A stretch of DNA of 11,075 nucleotides from Lachnospiraceae bacterium (GTDB lineage Bacteria; Bacillota_A; Clostridia; Lachnospirales; Lachnospiraceae): contig CAAFOY010000029.1 of the NCBI GenBank assembly GCA_900764695.1, positions 1-11,075 on the forward strand, in the 5' to 3' direction. The notes under the pieces were generated by a model. The model saw only the letters and a list, made by a program, of their open reading frames with translations, was not told the DNA's origin and did no database searches. Position 1 is the stretch's first letter; every line of letters starts with the position of its first letter. Position numbers and translations under genes: made by a program. Below are positions 1 through 7,741 of this stretch, piece after piece.

Positions 1-43
1 ACTTTTTTTATATATAAAATAATAAAGAAAACCCCCTGAAATC

Positions 44-72
44 TTCTATTTATCCCTAATTTGTGGTAAAAT
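44..72 (+). promoter_or_regulatory. Putative extended -10 promoter of proBA
   Basis: TGGTAAAAT at 64-72 fits an extended -10 element (TG-N-TAAAAT). The hexamer 17 bases upstream (44-49, TTCTAT) is a poor -35, as is common for extended -10 promoters. Transcription would start near 79-80, giving a leader of about 45 bases. That is too short for a T-box or riboswitch, so no leader-based control of proline synthesis is visible. Bases 1-13 include a run of seven T that could be the tail of an upstream terminator, but its stem would lie outside the window. Confidence 0.45.
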
Positions 73-123
73 AAACAACATATGCAAAAAAATGAAGAAA
101 CATAAAACAATGGGAGAAGAGAA

Positions 124-918
124 ATGGCAACGTTAAAGGACGCAAAAAGAATTGTAATTAAAGTGGGAACATCAACATTAACTCATTCAACAGGTAAGAC
201 AAATATCAGAAGAATGAAAGCGTTAGTTGCGGTGATTTCGGATATTGTAAATTCTGGTATTGAGGTGGCACTTGTAACTTCAGGAGCGATTGGTGTAGGC
301 GTAGGAAAATTAGGATTAAAGGACAGACCGACAGATACAGCAGGAAAGCAGGCAGCAGCTACTGTAGGACAATGTGAATTAATGTTTATGTATGACAAGA
401 TGTTTGGCGAATTTGGTCATGCAACAGGTCAGTTCCTTATTACAAAGAGAGACGTTGAGCATGAAGAATGTCATAACAATTTGATAAATGCATTTGAAAA
501 GACATTTGAATATGGAGCAATTCCGATTATTAATGAAAACGATGCAGTAGCAGTAGAAGAAATTGTGTACGGTGATAATGACAGTCTTTCAGCCATTGTT
601 GCTAAATTAGTTAAAGCAGATGCGTTATTAATATTAACAGATATAGATGGATTGTATGATGATAATCCTAATGAAAATGAAGATGCAAGAATTATTCCTG
701 TGGTTGAAGAAATTACAGAAGGATTATTTGAAATAGCAGGAGGAAAAGGCTCTAAGTTTGGAACAGGTGGAATGATTACTAAACTTATTGCAGCACAGAT
801 TGCAACAGAAGCCGGCATTGATACAATTATAATTAACGGATTTGATGCAGATAACATTTATAAGGTATTAGAAGGACATCAGGTTGGAACTTTCTTCGTT
901 GCTAAGAACAGAAAGTAA
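124..918 (+). CDS. proB: Glutamate 5-kinase, short form without PUA domain
   Basis: This cytoplasmic enzyme phosphorylates the gamma-carboxyl of glutamate with ATP, the first committed step of proline synthesis. The product is passed to ProA, encoded next. The 264 residues form one amino-acid-kinase domain. Visible motifs are the N-terminal IVIKVGTSTL with Lys13, VTSGAIGVG (51-59), NENDAVAVEE (138-147), GDNDSLSA (150-157), the nucleotide-site segment LTDIDGLYDDNP (171-182) and GTGGM (213-217). The protein ends just after the kinase domain, whereas the E. coli enzyme (about 367 residues) carries a C-terminal PUA domain. That domain is absent, and there is no frameshift or relic before proA. 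The ATG at 124 follows a GGGAGA ribosome site at 112-117. The stop is 18 bases before proA, so the two are almost certainly cotranscribed. Identity is very secure. Confidence 0.97.
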   Translation: MATLKDAKRIVIKVGTSTLTHSTGKTNIRRMKALVAVISDIVNSGIEVALVTSGAIGVGVGKLGLKDRPTDTAGKQAAATVGQCELMFMYDKMFGEFGHATGQFLITKRDVEHEECHNNLINAFEKTFEYGAIPIINENDAVAVEEIVYGDNDSLSAIVAKLVKADALLILTDIDGLYDDNPNENEDARIIPVVEEITEGLFEIAGGKGSKFGTGGMITKLIAAQIATEAGIDTIIINGFDADNIYKVLEGHQVGTFFVAKNRK

Positions 919-936
919 ATTATGGAGGGCTAAGAT

Positions 937-2175
937 ATGTTGGAAAAATTGGGTGTAAAGGCAAAAGAAGCTGAGCGTAAACTGAGTGTTGCCACAACAG
1001 AAGAAAAAAATAAAATTCTTACTGCAATTGCTAAAGCTTTGATTGATAATACAGAAAAAATCGTAGAAGCTAATGCAATTGATTTGGAAAATGGAAAGAA
1101 AAACGGCTTGCCAGATGGAATTCTTGACAGACTTATGCTTAATGCCGACAGAATAAAAGGAATGGCAAAAGGCATAGAGGATATAGTAAAACTTCCTGAC
1201 CCGGTTGGTAAAATTTTAAATACGACAGTAAGACCGAATGGTCTTAAAATAGAAAAGGTTTCAGTTCCTTTAGGAGTAATAGCTGTAATATTTGAGGCAA
1301 GACCAAATGTAACAAGTGATGCCGCAGCTCTTTGCCTTAAGTCTGGAAATACAGTAATTCTTCGTGGAGGAAAAGAAGCCATCAATTCAAATAAGATGAT
1401 TACATCAGCTATGCGTGATGCGGTTAAAAGCGTAGGCATGAATGAAGACGTAATTCAGTTAGTTGAAGATACAAGCAGAGAAAGTGCTACAGCGTTAATG
1501 ACAATGAACAAATACGTTGATGTGTTAATTCCAAGAGGTGGTGCAGGTCTTATTCAGGCAGTAGTTAGAAATGCAACGGTTCCTGTAATAGAAACCGGAG
1601 TTGGTAACTGCCATATTTATGTTGATAAAGATGCAGATTTAGATAAGGCAGTAGATATAGTGTTTAATGCAAAAACTCAGCGACCATCGGTTTGCAATGC
1701 TGCAGAAAGTCTTTTGATACATAAGGATATTGCAAAGGAAGCGCTTACAAGAATTAAACAGAGACTTGATACAAAGGATGTTGTTTTGATAGGCGATAAA
1801 GATTCAAGAGCAATTGCTCCTGATATAAAAGAAGCTACAGCTGATGACTGGGGCACAGAATATCTCGATTATAAAATGTCAGTAAAGATTGTAAATAGTG
1901 TGGATGAGGCAATTGACCATATTTACAAATACAGCACACATCATAGTGAATGTATCGTTACTGAGAATAAAGAAACAGCAGAGAAGTTCTTAAATGAAGT
2001 AGACTCAGCGGCTGTTTATGTAAATGCAAGTACAAGATTTACAGATGGTGGTGAATTCGGTTTTGGAGCTGAAATTGGAATTTCAACTCAAAAGCTTCAT
2101 GCAAGAGGACCTATTGGATTGCCTGAGTTACAGTCGTTTAAATACAAAATATACGGAAAAGGTCAAATTAGATAA
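937..2175 (+). CDS. proA: Gamma-glutamyl phosphate reductase
   Basis: This enzyme reduces gamma-glutamyl phosphate with NADPH to glutamate-5-semialdehyde, which cyclises to pyrroline-5-carboxylate, the precursor of proline. At 412 residues it matches the usual length of about 415 and has the aldehyde-dehydrogenase fold. Family motifs are FEARPNVTSDAAALCLKSGN (119-138), LRGGKEA (142-148), LIPRGGAGL (197-205), VIETGVGNCH (217-226) and TQRPSVCNAAE (247-257), where Cys253 is the expected catalytic thiol. GGEFGFGAEIGIST near the C-terminus is also typical. GGAGGG at 923-928 lies eight bases before the ATG. The gene directly follows proB, giving the classic proBA pair. The third enzyme, ProC, is not in the window. 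No anomalies were seen. Confidence 0.97.
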   Translation: MLEKLGVKAKEAERKLSVATTEEKNKILTAIAKALIDNTEKIVEANAIDLENGKKNGLPDGILDRLMLNADRIKGMAKGIEDIVKLPDPVGKILNTTVRPNGLKIEKVSVPLGVIAVIFEARPNVTSDAAALCLKSGNTVILRGGKEAINSNKMITSAMRDAVKSVGMNEDVIQLVEDTSRESATALMTMNKYVDVLIPRGGAGLIQAVVRNATVPVIETGVGNCHIYVDKDADLDKAVDIVFNAKTQRPSVCNAAESLLIHKDIAKEALTRIKQRLDTKDVVLIGDKDSRAIAPDIKEATADDWGTEYLDYKMSVKIVNSVDEAIDHIYKYSTHHSECIVTENKETAEKFLNEVDSAAVYVNASTRFTDGGEFGFGAEIGISTQKLHARGPIGLPELQSFKYKIYGKGQIR

Positions 2176-2249
2176 AGTACAATAGTCAAAGTATAAAGGA
2201 TTTGTATAAAGTTTATTAATGCCACAATTTAGTAAATCAAAATACAGCG

Positions 2250-2272
2250 TTGAAGAATTTTACTTCAATTTT
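2250..2272 (+). terminator. Weak hairpin followed by T-run after proA
   Basis: TTGAAG (2250-2255) pairs with CTTCAA (2263-2268) across a seven-base A/T loop, and TTTT follows directly. The position, 75 bases after the proA stop, suits a transcription end. The stem is only six base pairs with two G-C pairs, so termination strength is doubtful. It is the only terminator-like structure I see between proA and the lipid kinase gene. Confidence 0.25.
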
Positions 2273-2298
2273 ACAAAATACGGTGGTTTTACAAAATA
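2269..2298 (+). repeat. 12-base direct repeat with 18-base period
   Basis: TTTTACAAAATA occurs exactly at 2269-2280 and again at 2287-2298, separated by CGGTGG. The repeat lies in the 285-base gene-free spacer (2176-2460) between proA and the lipid kinase gene. Paired direct repeats with a period near two helical turns can be regulator sites, but in DNA this A/T-rich chance is a real alternative. A TATAAT (2325-2330) lies about 27 bases downstream without a properly spaced -35. The rest of the spacer shows no gene or recognised RNA. Confidence 0.4.
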
Positions 2299-2448
2299 TT
2301 CATAAATTGTTAAATTATTAATTTTATAATAATAGACATGGTGTTTATTATTGAAAATTATTAGATAGCAGGTTTTTGTTATGAACAGATTAAGAAAATC
2401 AGATATGATTACAGCATGGCAAAAATATATAGAATTTAGAAGTTTTTC

Positions 2449-2454
2449 AGGAGG
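2449..2454 (+). promoter_or_regulatory. Ribosome binding site that decides the lipid kinase start
   Basis: A perfect AGGAGG sits at 2449-2454. The first in-frame ATG (2455) touches it with no spacing, which does not allow normal initiation. The second ATG (2461) has six bases of spacing. The start at 2461 is therefore preferred, making the protein two residues shorter than the longest reading. Confidence 0.8.
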
Positions 2455-2460
2455 ATGGTT

Positions 2461-3396
2461 ATGGATGATATAAAAGAAACGACTGTTACTGAAGAAAAGA
2501 AAGAAATTGTAGAACAATATAAGAAGCTATTATTTATAGTAAATCCTAAGGCAGGTCAGAAGAAGAGAGAAGATATACTGGTAGATGTTATTAATATTTT
2601 TAATGACTATGGTTATGAAGTGTTAATAAAATTTACAAGAAGAGAAAAGCATGCTACAGAGATTGTGAAAGCTCTCGGTAGTCAGGTTGATATGATTGCC
2701 TGCATGGGTGGAGATGGTACATTAAACGAAGTTATGGCGGGAATGCGTTCAGCCAGACTTAAAAAACCGTTAGGATATATACCGGCGGGTTCAACAAATG
2801 ATTTTGCAAACAGTCTTAATTTGCCATCAGACCCTGTTGAGGCAGCAAAGCATATCATGACTCATAAAGCAAAATATATAGATATTGGAAAATTTAATGA
2901 CAGATATTTTGTCTATACGGCATCGGCAGGAATATTTACAAAAGCCTCATATTCAGCACCACAGAATATTAAAAATCTGCTTGGACATTTTGCTTACGTT
3001 TTAGAGGGAGTTAAGGATTTAACTCAGGTTAAGCGAATGAAATTAAAGATTGAAAATGAAGATGAAGTAATCGAAGGCGAATACATATTTGTGGCTATTT
3101 GTAATGCCACATCAATTGGCGGTGTAATGACAATTGATGAAGGAAAAGTTGATTTTGCAGATGGATTATTTGAGTTATTGCTAATTAAATATCCGAAGGA
3201 TTTAATCGAACTTGGAATAATTATAAATGAACTTACAAATCAGATATATGATAAACATATCAGATTATTAAAAGTTTCAAAACTTAAAATTTCAGACAGC
3301 AGTGATATTGACTGGTCACTGGATGGAGAAAAAGAGGATGGCAGAAAGAACATGAAATTCAGAGTCATCCACAATGCAGTTAAATTAGTATATTAA
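2461..3396 (+). CDS. Diacylglycerol kinase family lipid kinase
   Basis: This is a member of the DagK/YegS/BmrU family, which phosphorylates lipids such as diacylglycerol with ATP and in Gram-positives recycles diacylglycerol from lipoteichoic acid synthesis. From the ATG at 2461 it has 311 residues, normal for the family. Motifs are LLFIVNPKAGQKKRED (23-38), MGGDGTLNEVMAG (82-94, the nucleotide-binding GGDGT), LGYIPAGSTNDFA (104-116), the second-domain segment SIGGVMTIDEGKVDFADG (218-235), and SLDGE at 286-290, whose Glu is in the position of the family general base. There is no signal peptide or membrane helix, so it is probably a cytosolic enzyme acting at the membrane surface. The exact lipid substrate cannot be told from sequence, so I withhold dagK as a symbol. 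It precedes citrate synthase by 64 bases with no terminator visible. Confidence 0.9.
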   Translation: MDDIKETTVTEEKKEIVEQYKKLLFIVNPKAGQKKREDILVDVINIFNDYGYEVLIKFTRREKHATEIVKALGSQVDMIACMGGDGTLNEVMAGMRSARLKKPLGYIPAGSTNDFANSLNLPSDPVEAAKHIMTHKAKYIDIGKFNDRYFVYTASAGIFTKASYSAPQNIKNLLGHFAYVLEGVKDLTQVKRMKLKIENEDEVIEGEYIFVAICNATSIGGVMTIDEGKVDFADGLFELLLIKYPKDLIELGIIINELTNQIYDKHIRLLKVSKLKISDSSDIDWSLDGEKEDGRKNMKFRVIHNAVKLVY

Positions 3397-3460
3397 AGAA
3401 TATATGAAAGGCGAGATTTGAAGTAGTTAGAAAGTTAGTAAGAAAAGGAGTGTACAATAT

Positions 3461-4822
3461 ATGACATTAAACAAAGAAGACATGAAAGCACTTACAGATA
3501 AGTACGCAAAAATGTGTGGGGAAAATGATACAGTTGAGCAGAATTTATTTGCAGAATACGGTGTAAAAAGAGGCCTTAGAGATATAAATGGAAAAGGTGT
3601 TCTTACAGGAATTACAAATATTTCACGTGTTGAATCTACACAGATAATTGATGGAAAATCAGTTCCATGCCCAGGTAGATTATTTTACAGAGGTTATAAT
3701 ATAAAGGACCTTGTAAACGGATTTATTTCAGAAGACAGATTCGGATTTGAAGAGACAGCTTATTTATTGCTTTTTGGTAAATTACCTAAAAAAGATGAAA
3801 TAGAGGATTTTAATAAAATGCTTTCAGCACAAAGAAAGTTGCCTACAAACTTTGTAAGAGATGTAATTATGAAAGCACCAAGTGCTGATATCATGAATTC
3901 TTTGACAAAGAGTATACTCACATTAGCATCTTATGATAAGAATGCATCCGATACATCAGTTGAAAATGTAATTCAGCAGAGCGTCAAACTTATTAGTACA
4001 TTTCCGATGATGGCTGTGTATGGATATCATGCATATAATCACTATCAGTGTGGAAAGAGTATGTACATTCACAGACCGCTTCCGGGACTTTCTACAGCAG
4101 AAAATCTTTTAAGAATGCTTAGACCTGATAAGAAATATACACATTTAGAGGCTAAGGTTCTTGATTTAGCTTTAGTTTTACATATGGAACATGGTGGTGG
4201 AAATAACTCGACTTTCACAACGAGAGTTGTTACTTCATCAGGTTCAGATACATACGCAACAATTGCAGCAGCTCTTTGTTCTTTGAAGGGACCAAGACAT
4301 GGTGGTGCAAATGTAAAAGTTGTTGATATGTTCCAGGATATTAAGCATAATTGCAAACATTATGATGACGAACATGAGATTAAAGAGTATTTAAGAAAAA
4401 TACTAAATAAAGAAGCATTTGACAAAAAAGGTCTTATATATGGAATGGGTCATGCGGTTTATTCGGTATCTGACCCTAGAGCAGAAGTATTTAAAGGATT
4501 TGTTGAACAGCTTGCAGAAGAAAAGCATAGACAGAAGGACTTTAAATTATATAGCATGATTGAAAGATTAGCACCTGAAGTAATTGGCGAGGAACGTCAT
4601 ATTTATAAGGGAGTTAGTGCAAATGTCGATTTCTATAGCGGACTTGTATATAGCATGTTGGATATTCCTAAAGAATTATATACACCAATATTTGCAATCG
4701 CAAGAATTGTAGGATGGAGTGCACATCGTATCGAAGAAATAATTAATGCTGATAAGATTATGAGACCTGCTTATGTAAGCAACTGTGCTTTTAATGATTA
4801 TATAGAAGTTGAGGACAGATAG
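3461..4822 (+). CDS. Citrate synthase (Si-type fold)
   Basis: This enzyme condenses acetyl-CoA with oxaloacetate to citrate. In a fermentative anaerobe this usually feeds the oxidative half-cycle to 2-oxoglutarate and glutamate. Aligned by motif to E. coli GltA, the active-site set is complete: His244 (HMEHGGGNNST, like His229), His280 (GPRHGGAN, like His264), His331 and Arg340 (GMGHAVYSVSDPR, like His305 and Arg314), Asp390 (SANVDFYSG, like Asp362), Arg415 (IARIVGW) and Arg435 (MRP). At 453 residues it is longer than many citrate synthases because of about 50 extra N-terminal residues. I believe this length is usual in Clostridia but could not check. It is unrelated to the HMG-CoA-lyase-like Re-citrate synthases. 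A 2-methylcitrate synthase activity cannot be excluded. AAAGGAG at 3444-3450 precedes the ATG by ten bases. Confidence 0.93.
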   Translation: MTLNKEDMKALTDKYAKMCGENDTVEQNLFAEYGVKRGLRDINGKGVLTGITNISRVESTQIIDGKSVPCPGRLFYRGYNIKDLVNGFISEDRFGFEETAYLLLFGKLPKKDEIEDFNKMLSAQRKLPTNFVRDVIMKAPSADIMNSLTKSILTLASYDKNASDTSVENVIQQSVKLISTFPMMAVYGYHAYNHYQCGKSMYIHRPLPGLSTAENLLRMLRPDKKYTHLEAKVLDLALVLHMEHGGGNNSTFTTRVVTSSGSDTYATIAAALCSLKGPRHGGANVKVVDMFQDIKHNCKHYDDEHEIKEYLRKILNKEAFDKKGLIYGMGHAVYSVSDPRAEVFKGFVEQLAEEKHRQKDFKLYSMIERLAPEVIGEERHIYKGVSANVDFYSGLVYSMLDIPKELYTPIFAIARIVGWSAHRIEEIINADKIMRPAYVSNCAFNDYIEVEDR

Positions 4823-4833
4823 AAGGTAGAGTT

Positions 4834-5331
4834 ATGCAGTTAACACAAAGTGATATTGAAAAAATAAAAGAAGAAATAGAACATAGAAAAATCGTAGTTC
4901 GAAAGGAAGCGCTTGAAGATGTTAAGGTTGCGAGGGCACAGGGAGATTTGAGCGAGAATTTTGAATATAAGGCAGCAAAACAATTTAAAAATAAAAATGA
5001 AAGCAGAATTCGATATTTAGAGAAACTTCTTAAAACTGCAACTATTATTTCAGATGATTCTAAAGAAGATGAAGTAGGTTTGAATAAAACTGTGGACATT
5101 TATTTTGAAGAAGATGATGAAGTGCTTACTTACAAAATAGTAAGTACAATGAGAGGTGATTCCATGAGTGGACGAATCAGTAATGAATCGCCTATCGGAA
5201 GAGCACTTATGGGACATAAAGTTGGAGACAGAGTGGAAGTGAAAGTTAATGACAATGTAAGTTATTTTGTTGTAATTAAGAAAATCGAAAATACCGGAGA
5301 AGAAGAAAAAGATAATATACGAAGCTTTTAA
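4834..5331 (+). CDS. greA: Transcription elongation factor GreA
   Basis: GreA binds in the RNA polymerase secondary channel and stimulates cleavage of the transcript 3' end, rescuing backtracked complexes. At 165 residues it is close to the usual 158. The N-terminal coiled coil (about 1-75) carries ARAQGDLSENFEYKAAK (33-49) at its tip, with acidic Asp38 and Glu41 matching the family's Mg-binding pair. The C-terminal domain has the hallmark SPIGRALMGHKVGDRVEV. The ATG at 4834 is 11 bases after the citrate synthase stop, with AAGG at 4823-4826, so the two genes are likely cotranscribed. About 15 charged residues follow the last family motif (ENTGEEEKD), a slightly extended acidic tail. A Gre-family paralogue rather than the main GreA is possible. 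Confidence 0.9.
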   Translation: MQLTQSDIEKIKEEIEHRKIVVRKEALEDVKVARAQGDLSENFEYKAAKQFKNKNESRIRYLEKLLKTATIISDDSKEDEVGLNKTVDIYFEEDDEVLTYKIVSTMRGDSMSGRISNESPIGRALMGHKVGDRVEVKVNDNVSYFVVIKKIENTGEEEKDNIRSF

Positions 5332-5380
5332 TATGAAACTGTTACATTAAGACGTTGGAATATATATTTAGTTAAGTAAA

Positions 5381-5400
5381 ATCATTTGAGTGTTAATGAT
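5381..5400. promoter_or_regulatory. Inverted repeat upstream of WYL regulator gene
   Basis: ATCATT (5381-5386) and AATGAT (5395-5400) form a perfect six-base inverted repeat with an eight-base spacer, about 95 bases before the regulator gene. A poor promoter, TTGAGT (5386-5391) and TACGAT (5411-5416) with 19-base spacing, overlaps it. An operator for autoregulation is a guess only. The rest of the 161-base gap (5332-5492) holds a T-run at 5450-5457 without a convincing stem. Confidence 0.2.
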
Positions 5401-5492
5401 ATGACAAAACTACGATATTTTTATTTATTTCAAGGTCTTGGTGCGGCAGTTTTTTTTAATGATTGATAAATTTTGTGAAAGGGCAGGAGAAT

Positions 5493-6482
5493 ATGAGAAA
5501 TAGCAAACAGAAGTTAAAACTGTTATATCTTATACAGATTTTTGATGAATATACGGATGAAGAACATGGAATAACTATGAGTGAGATAATAAAGAAGCTG
5601 GATGATAATGGCATCAAAGCTGAACGAAAATCAATATACGACGATATAGAACAACTTGGAACTGTAGGATATGAAATAGTAACTGAAAAATTAAATAGGG
5701 AAACAGTATATAAAACAGTAACAAGAAAATTTGATGTTTCTGAATTAAAAATGTTAGTAGATGTAGTGCAGGCGTCAAAATTCATATCAAAAAAAGATAG
5801 TGAAGAGCTTATTAAGAAATTAGAAGGATTTACAAGTAAATATGAAGCTAAGAAACTGCAACGTCAGGTTTATGTGGCAAATCGTGTGAAAGCTATTTCA
5901 AAAAGTGGTTACTACAATATAGACGCCATTCATGATGCAATATATGAAAATAAACAGATTGCATTTGATTATTATATGTGGAACACAAAAAAAGAACTTG
6001 TTATAAGAAATGACGGAAATAAAACGGATATAAGTCCGTGGGCTTTGTCTTGGGATGATGAAAATTACTATATGGTAGCATTTGATTCAGCAAAACAGAG
6101 TATAAGACATTATCGTGTGGACAAAATGAAGGATATTAAAATTTTAAATAAAGAAAGAGACGGCAAAAAAGAATTTGAAAAATTTGATGCTGCAAAATAT
6201 ACAAAGCAGACATTTGGAATGTTTACCGGAAATATTAAGAATGTACAGATGGAATTTGATAACAGTTTAGTAGGAGTAGTGGTAGACAGATTTGGTACAG
6301 ATGTAATGATAATTCCAAAGAAAGATGATAAATTTACAATTAATGTGGATGTGTCTGTAAGTTCAATGTTTTACAGCTGGGTAGCGGGATTTGAAGATAA
6401 GGTTAAGATACTTGGACCGCAGGAAGTTGTAGATGGTATGAAAAATATGATAGAAAAACTTAGTAATCAGTATAAATACTGA
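5493..6482 (+). CDS. WYL-domain helix-turn-helix transcriptional regulator
   Basis: This is a cytoplasmic DNA-binding regulator of the widespread WYL family. These proteins pair a winged helix-turn-helix with a WYL ligand-sensing domain, for which bound nucleotides or nucleic acids have been proposed in some members. From the ATG at 5493 it has 329 residues. The winged helix is at about 1-70, with the recognition segment ERKSIYDDIEQL (44-55). The WYL domain is at about 140-225, with the core PWALSWDDENYYMVAFD (182-198) and RHYRVDKM (205-212). A WCX-type C-terminal domain covers about 250-325. The start at 5493 is chosen because AAAGGG and AGGAG (5478-5489) precede it and homologues begin at this helix. 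An upstream TTG at 5463 would add ten unlikely residues. The PAS protein gene follows after 43 bases, so its target may be this cluster. WYL regulators often control phage-defence loci, but no defence gene is present here. Confidence 0.85.
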   Translation: MRNSKQKLKLLYLIQIFDEYTDEEHGITMSEIIKKLDDNGIKAERKSIYDDIEQLGTVGYEIVTEKLNRETVYKTVTRKFDVSELKMLVDVVQASKFISKKDSEELIKKLEGFTSKYEAKKLQRQVYVANRVKAISKSGYYNIDAIHDAIYENKQIAFDYYMWNTKKELVIRNDGNKTDISPWALSWDDENYYMVAFDSAKQSIRHYRVDKMKDIKILNKERDGKKEFEKFDAAKYTKQTFGMFTGNIKNVQMEFDNSLVGVVVDRFGTDVMIIPKKDDKFTINVDVSVSSMFYSWVAGFEDKVKILGPQEVVDGMKNMIEKLSNQYKY

Positions 6483-6525
6483 TGGATAGTAATAAGAAAT
6501 GACTGAAAAATATTGGGAGGATTAA

Positions 6526-7740
6526 ATGGAAGGAGCATTTGAAGTAATAAAAGATTTACTTGGTGGATTATCATGGGACAGAGAATCGGTTTATGCAAGA
6601 TTGAGTCAATGTATTGATAGTGCTATAAGGAGTAGTCTGGTAATTGTGTTGTATAAAGAAGGGAAAGAAGAACTTATATTTGCAAATGATATGTTCTACG
6701 AAAATATAGGTGAGGACAGGGATGGATATGAATATAAAGAAGCTGATATTAAAAAGAGAATAAAGCCTGAAAATAAGGTGGTTAAATATGAAAAATGTGT
6801 TGAAAAATCGATGCTTACAGGTGAGACTCAGGAAATCATATATCAGTTTGAAAGGTATGATGGAAAGGTGATATGGGTAAGAAAAAGATTTGCAGCTATT
6901 TGCAATGAAGGAGAATATATAATCGTATCTGTAGCCACAAATATTACTAAAAGTATAGAGATAAGCCGGCAGATTGAGATTGAAAAAGATAGATTTCAGA
7001 AAGTAATTGAGCAGACGGATTTAGCAATAATAGAATGGGATTATTATAATAATACATTTTATTCGACAGAGTCATATAAGAAATATAAAATGAGTGAGGG
7101 CAATCAGGACCGTATTTTTAAGAAAAAATCGATTATTGGCTACACTCATCCGGATGATGTAGAAAAAATGAAAAAATTTGTATCAAATTGTATTTTGACA
7201 CCAGGTAAAATGGAATGCATTGTAAGACTTAAACTTATTGATGGTACTTATAGCTGGAGCAAAATAACGGTTGTTTCAGAGTATGACATAGATGGAAATA
7301 AAATGAAGACATTAGCAATTATAGCTGATGTAAATGAGGATATGGAACGCCGGAAAAAAGTAGGAATCGCAGTAGATATAGTAAATACTTTGGCGGCAAA
7401 TGAGTATGAGGAAATATTTACAATTAATGCATTTACAGGTGAACCTGTAGTTTATAAAGAAGGCATATCAAAAGTTGTAGAGGAACAAAATAAAGTAGGA
7501 TTTAAATTGGGTGTTGAAAACTATATAAAAACTTATTGTATGGATGAAAATCTTGAACAAACAGCTAAAGAATTGAATCTTGATTATGTAAAAGAACAAC
7601 TTGAAAATAATAATACATATCAGAAAATTTATTCAATAATGGATGAAAATAATAATATAAAAATGAAAAGGGCGCTTTACACATATTTAAATAAACACAA
7701 AGATACTATTGTGTGCACAATAATGGAAGTAGGAAAATAA
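6526..7740 (+). CDS. PAS-domain sensor protein without recognisable output domain
   Basis: This 404-residue soluble protein seems to consist only of PAS-like sensory modules. Module one is at about 35-145, ending in the PAC-like stretch GKVIWVRKRFAAI then VSVATNITKS. Module two is at about 150-275. It starts after a short helix (EIEKDRFQKVIEQ), contains THPDDVEKM (207-215) as in PAS_3 domains, and ends GTYSWSKI then IIADVNEDME. A third, more divergent module is at about 280-400, with EYEEIFTINAFTGEP, a segment I associate with sensors of Lachnospiraceae diguanylate cyclases. Such proteins normally continue into GGDEF, histidine-kinase or helix-turn-helix output. Here the chain stops at EVGK and the next gene begins, with no relic of an output domain. 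There is no signal peptide or membrane helix. It may work by binding a partner, or be a stably shortened receptor. GGGAGG at 6515-6520 supports the ATG at 6526. Ligand and function are unknown. Confidence 0.75.
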   Translation: MEGAFEVIKDLLGGLSWDRESVYARLSQCIDSAIRSSLVIVLYKEGKEELIFANDMFYENIGEDRDGYEYKEADIKKRIKPENKVVKYEKCVEKSMLTGETQEIIYQFERYDGKVIWVRKRFAAICNEGEYIIVSVATNITKSIEISRQIEIEKDRFQKVIEQTDLAIIEWDYYNNTFYSTESYKKYKMSEGNQDRIFKKKSIIGYTHPDDVEKMKKFVSNCILTPGKMECIVRLKLIDGTYSWSKITVVSEYDIDGNKMKTLAIIADVNEDMERRKKVGIAVDIVNTLAANEYEEIFTINAFTGEPVVYKEGISKVVEEQNKVGFKLGVENYIKTYCMDENLEQTAKELNLDYVKEQLENNNTYQKIYSIMDENNNIKMKRALYTYLNKHKDTIVCTIMEVGK

Positions 7741-7741
7741 T

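Noticed and set aside
1..123. A T-box or proline-responsive riboswitch ahead of proBA
   Set aside because: From the predicted start the leader is only about 45 bases, with no specifier stem, conserved T-box sequence or terminator.
930..1439. A 169-codon open frame on the - strand opposite proA, and similar - strand frames elsewhere
   Set aside because: They lie wholly opposite strongly conserved + strand genes, resemble no known family and lack ribosome sites, so they are shadows of the real genes.
2307..2335. TTGTTA and TATAAT upstream of the lipid kinase gene as a promoter
   Set aside because: The spacing is only 12 bases and no other good -35 pairs with the TATAAT at 2325-2330. In such A/T-rich DNA the match is easily due to chance.
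2381..2473. A 30-codon reading frame (ATG at 2381, TAA at 2471) overlapping the start of the lipid kinase gene, possibly a leader peptide
   Set aside because: Its ribosome site is weak, no recognisable composition or repeat codons were seen, and the AGGAGG inside it is fully explained by the kinase gene. Nothing beyond the open frame supports it.
5431..5458. A GC-containing stretch followed by eight T as a terminator after greA
   Set aside because: No stem forms next to the T-run. Only AAAACT (5406-5411) with AGTTTT (5449-5454) pairs, leaving a 37-base loop.
5463..5492. An upstream TTG start that would lengthen the WYL regulator by ten residues
   Set aside because: The ATG at 5493 has purine-rich ribosome sites and matches the usual beginning of the winged-helix domain. 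The TTG has no ribosome site.
5493..6482. The WYL protein as a sign of a phage-defence island
   Set aside because: No nuclease, helicase, methylase, toxin or other defence gene is nearby. The neighbours are a sensor, a transporter and housekeeping genes.
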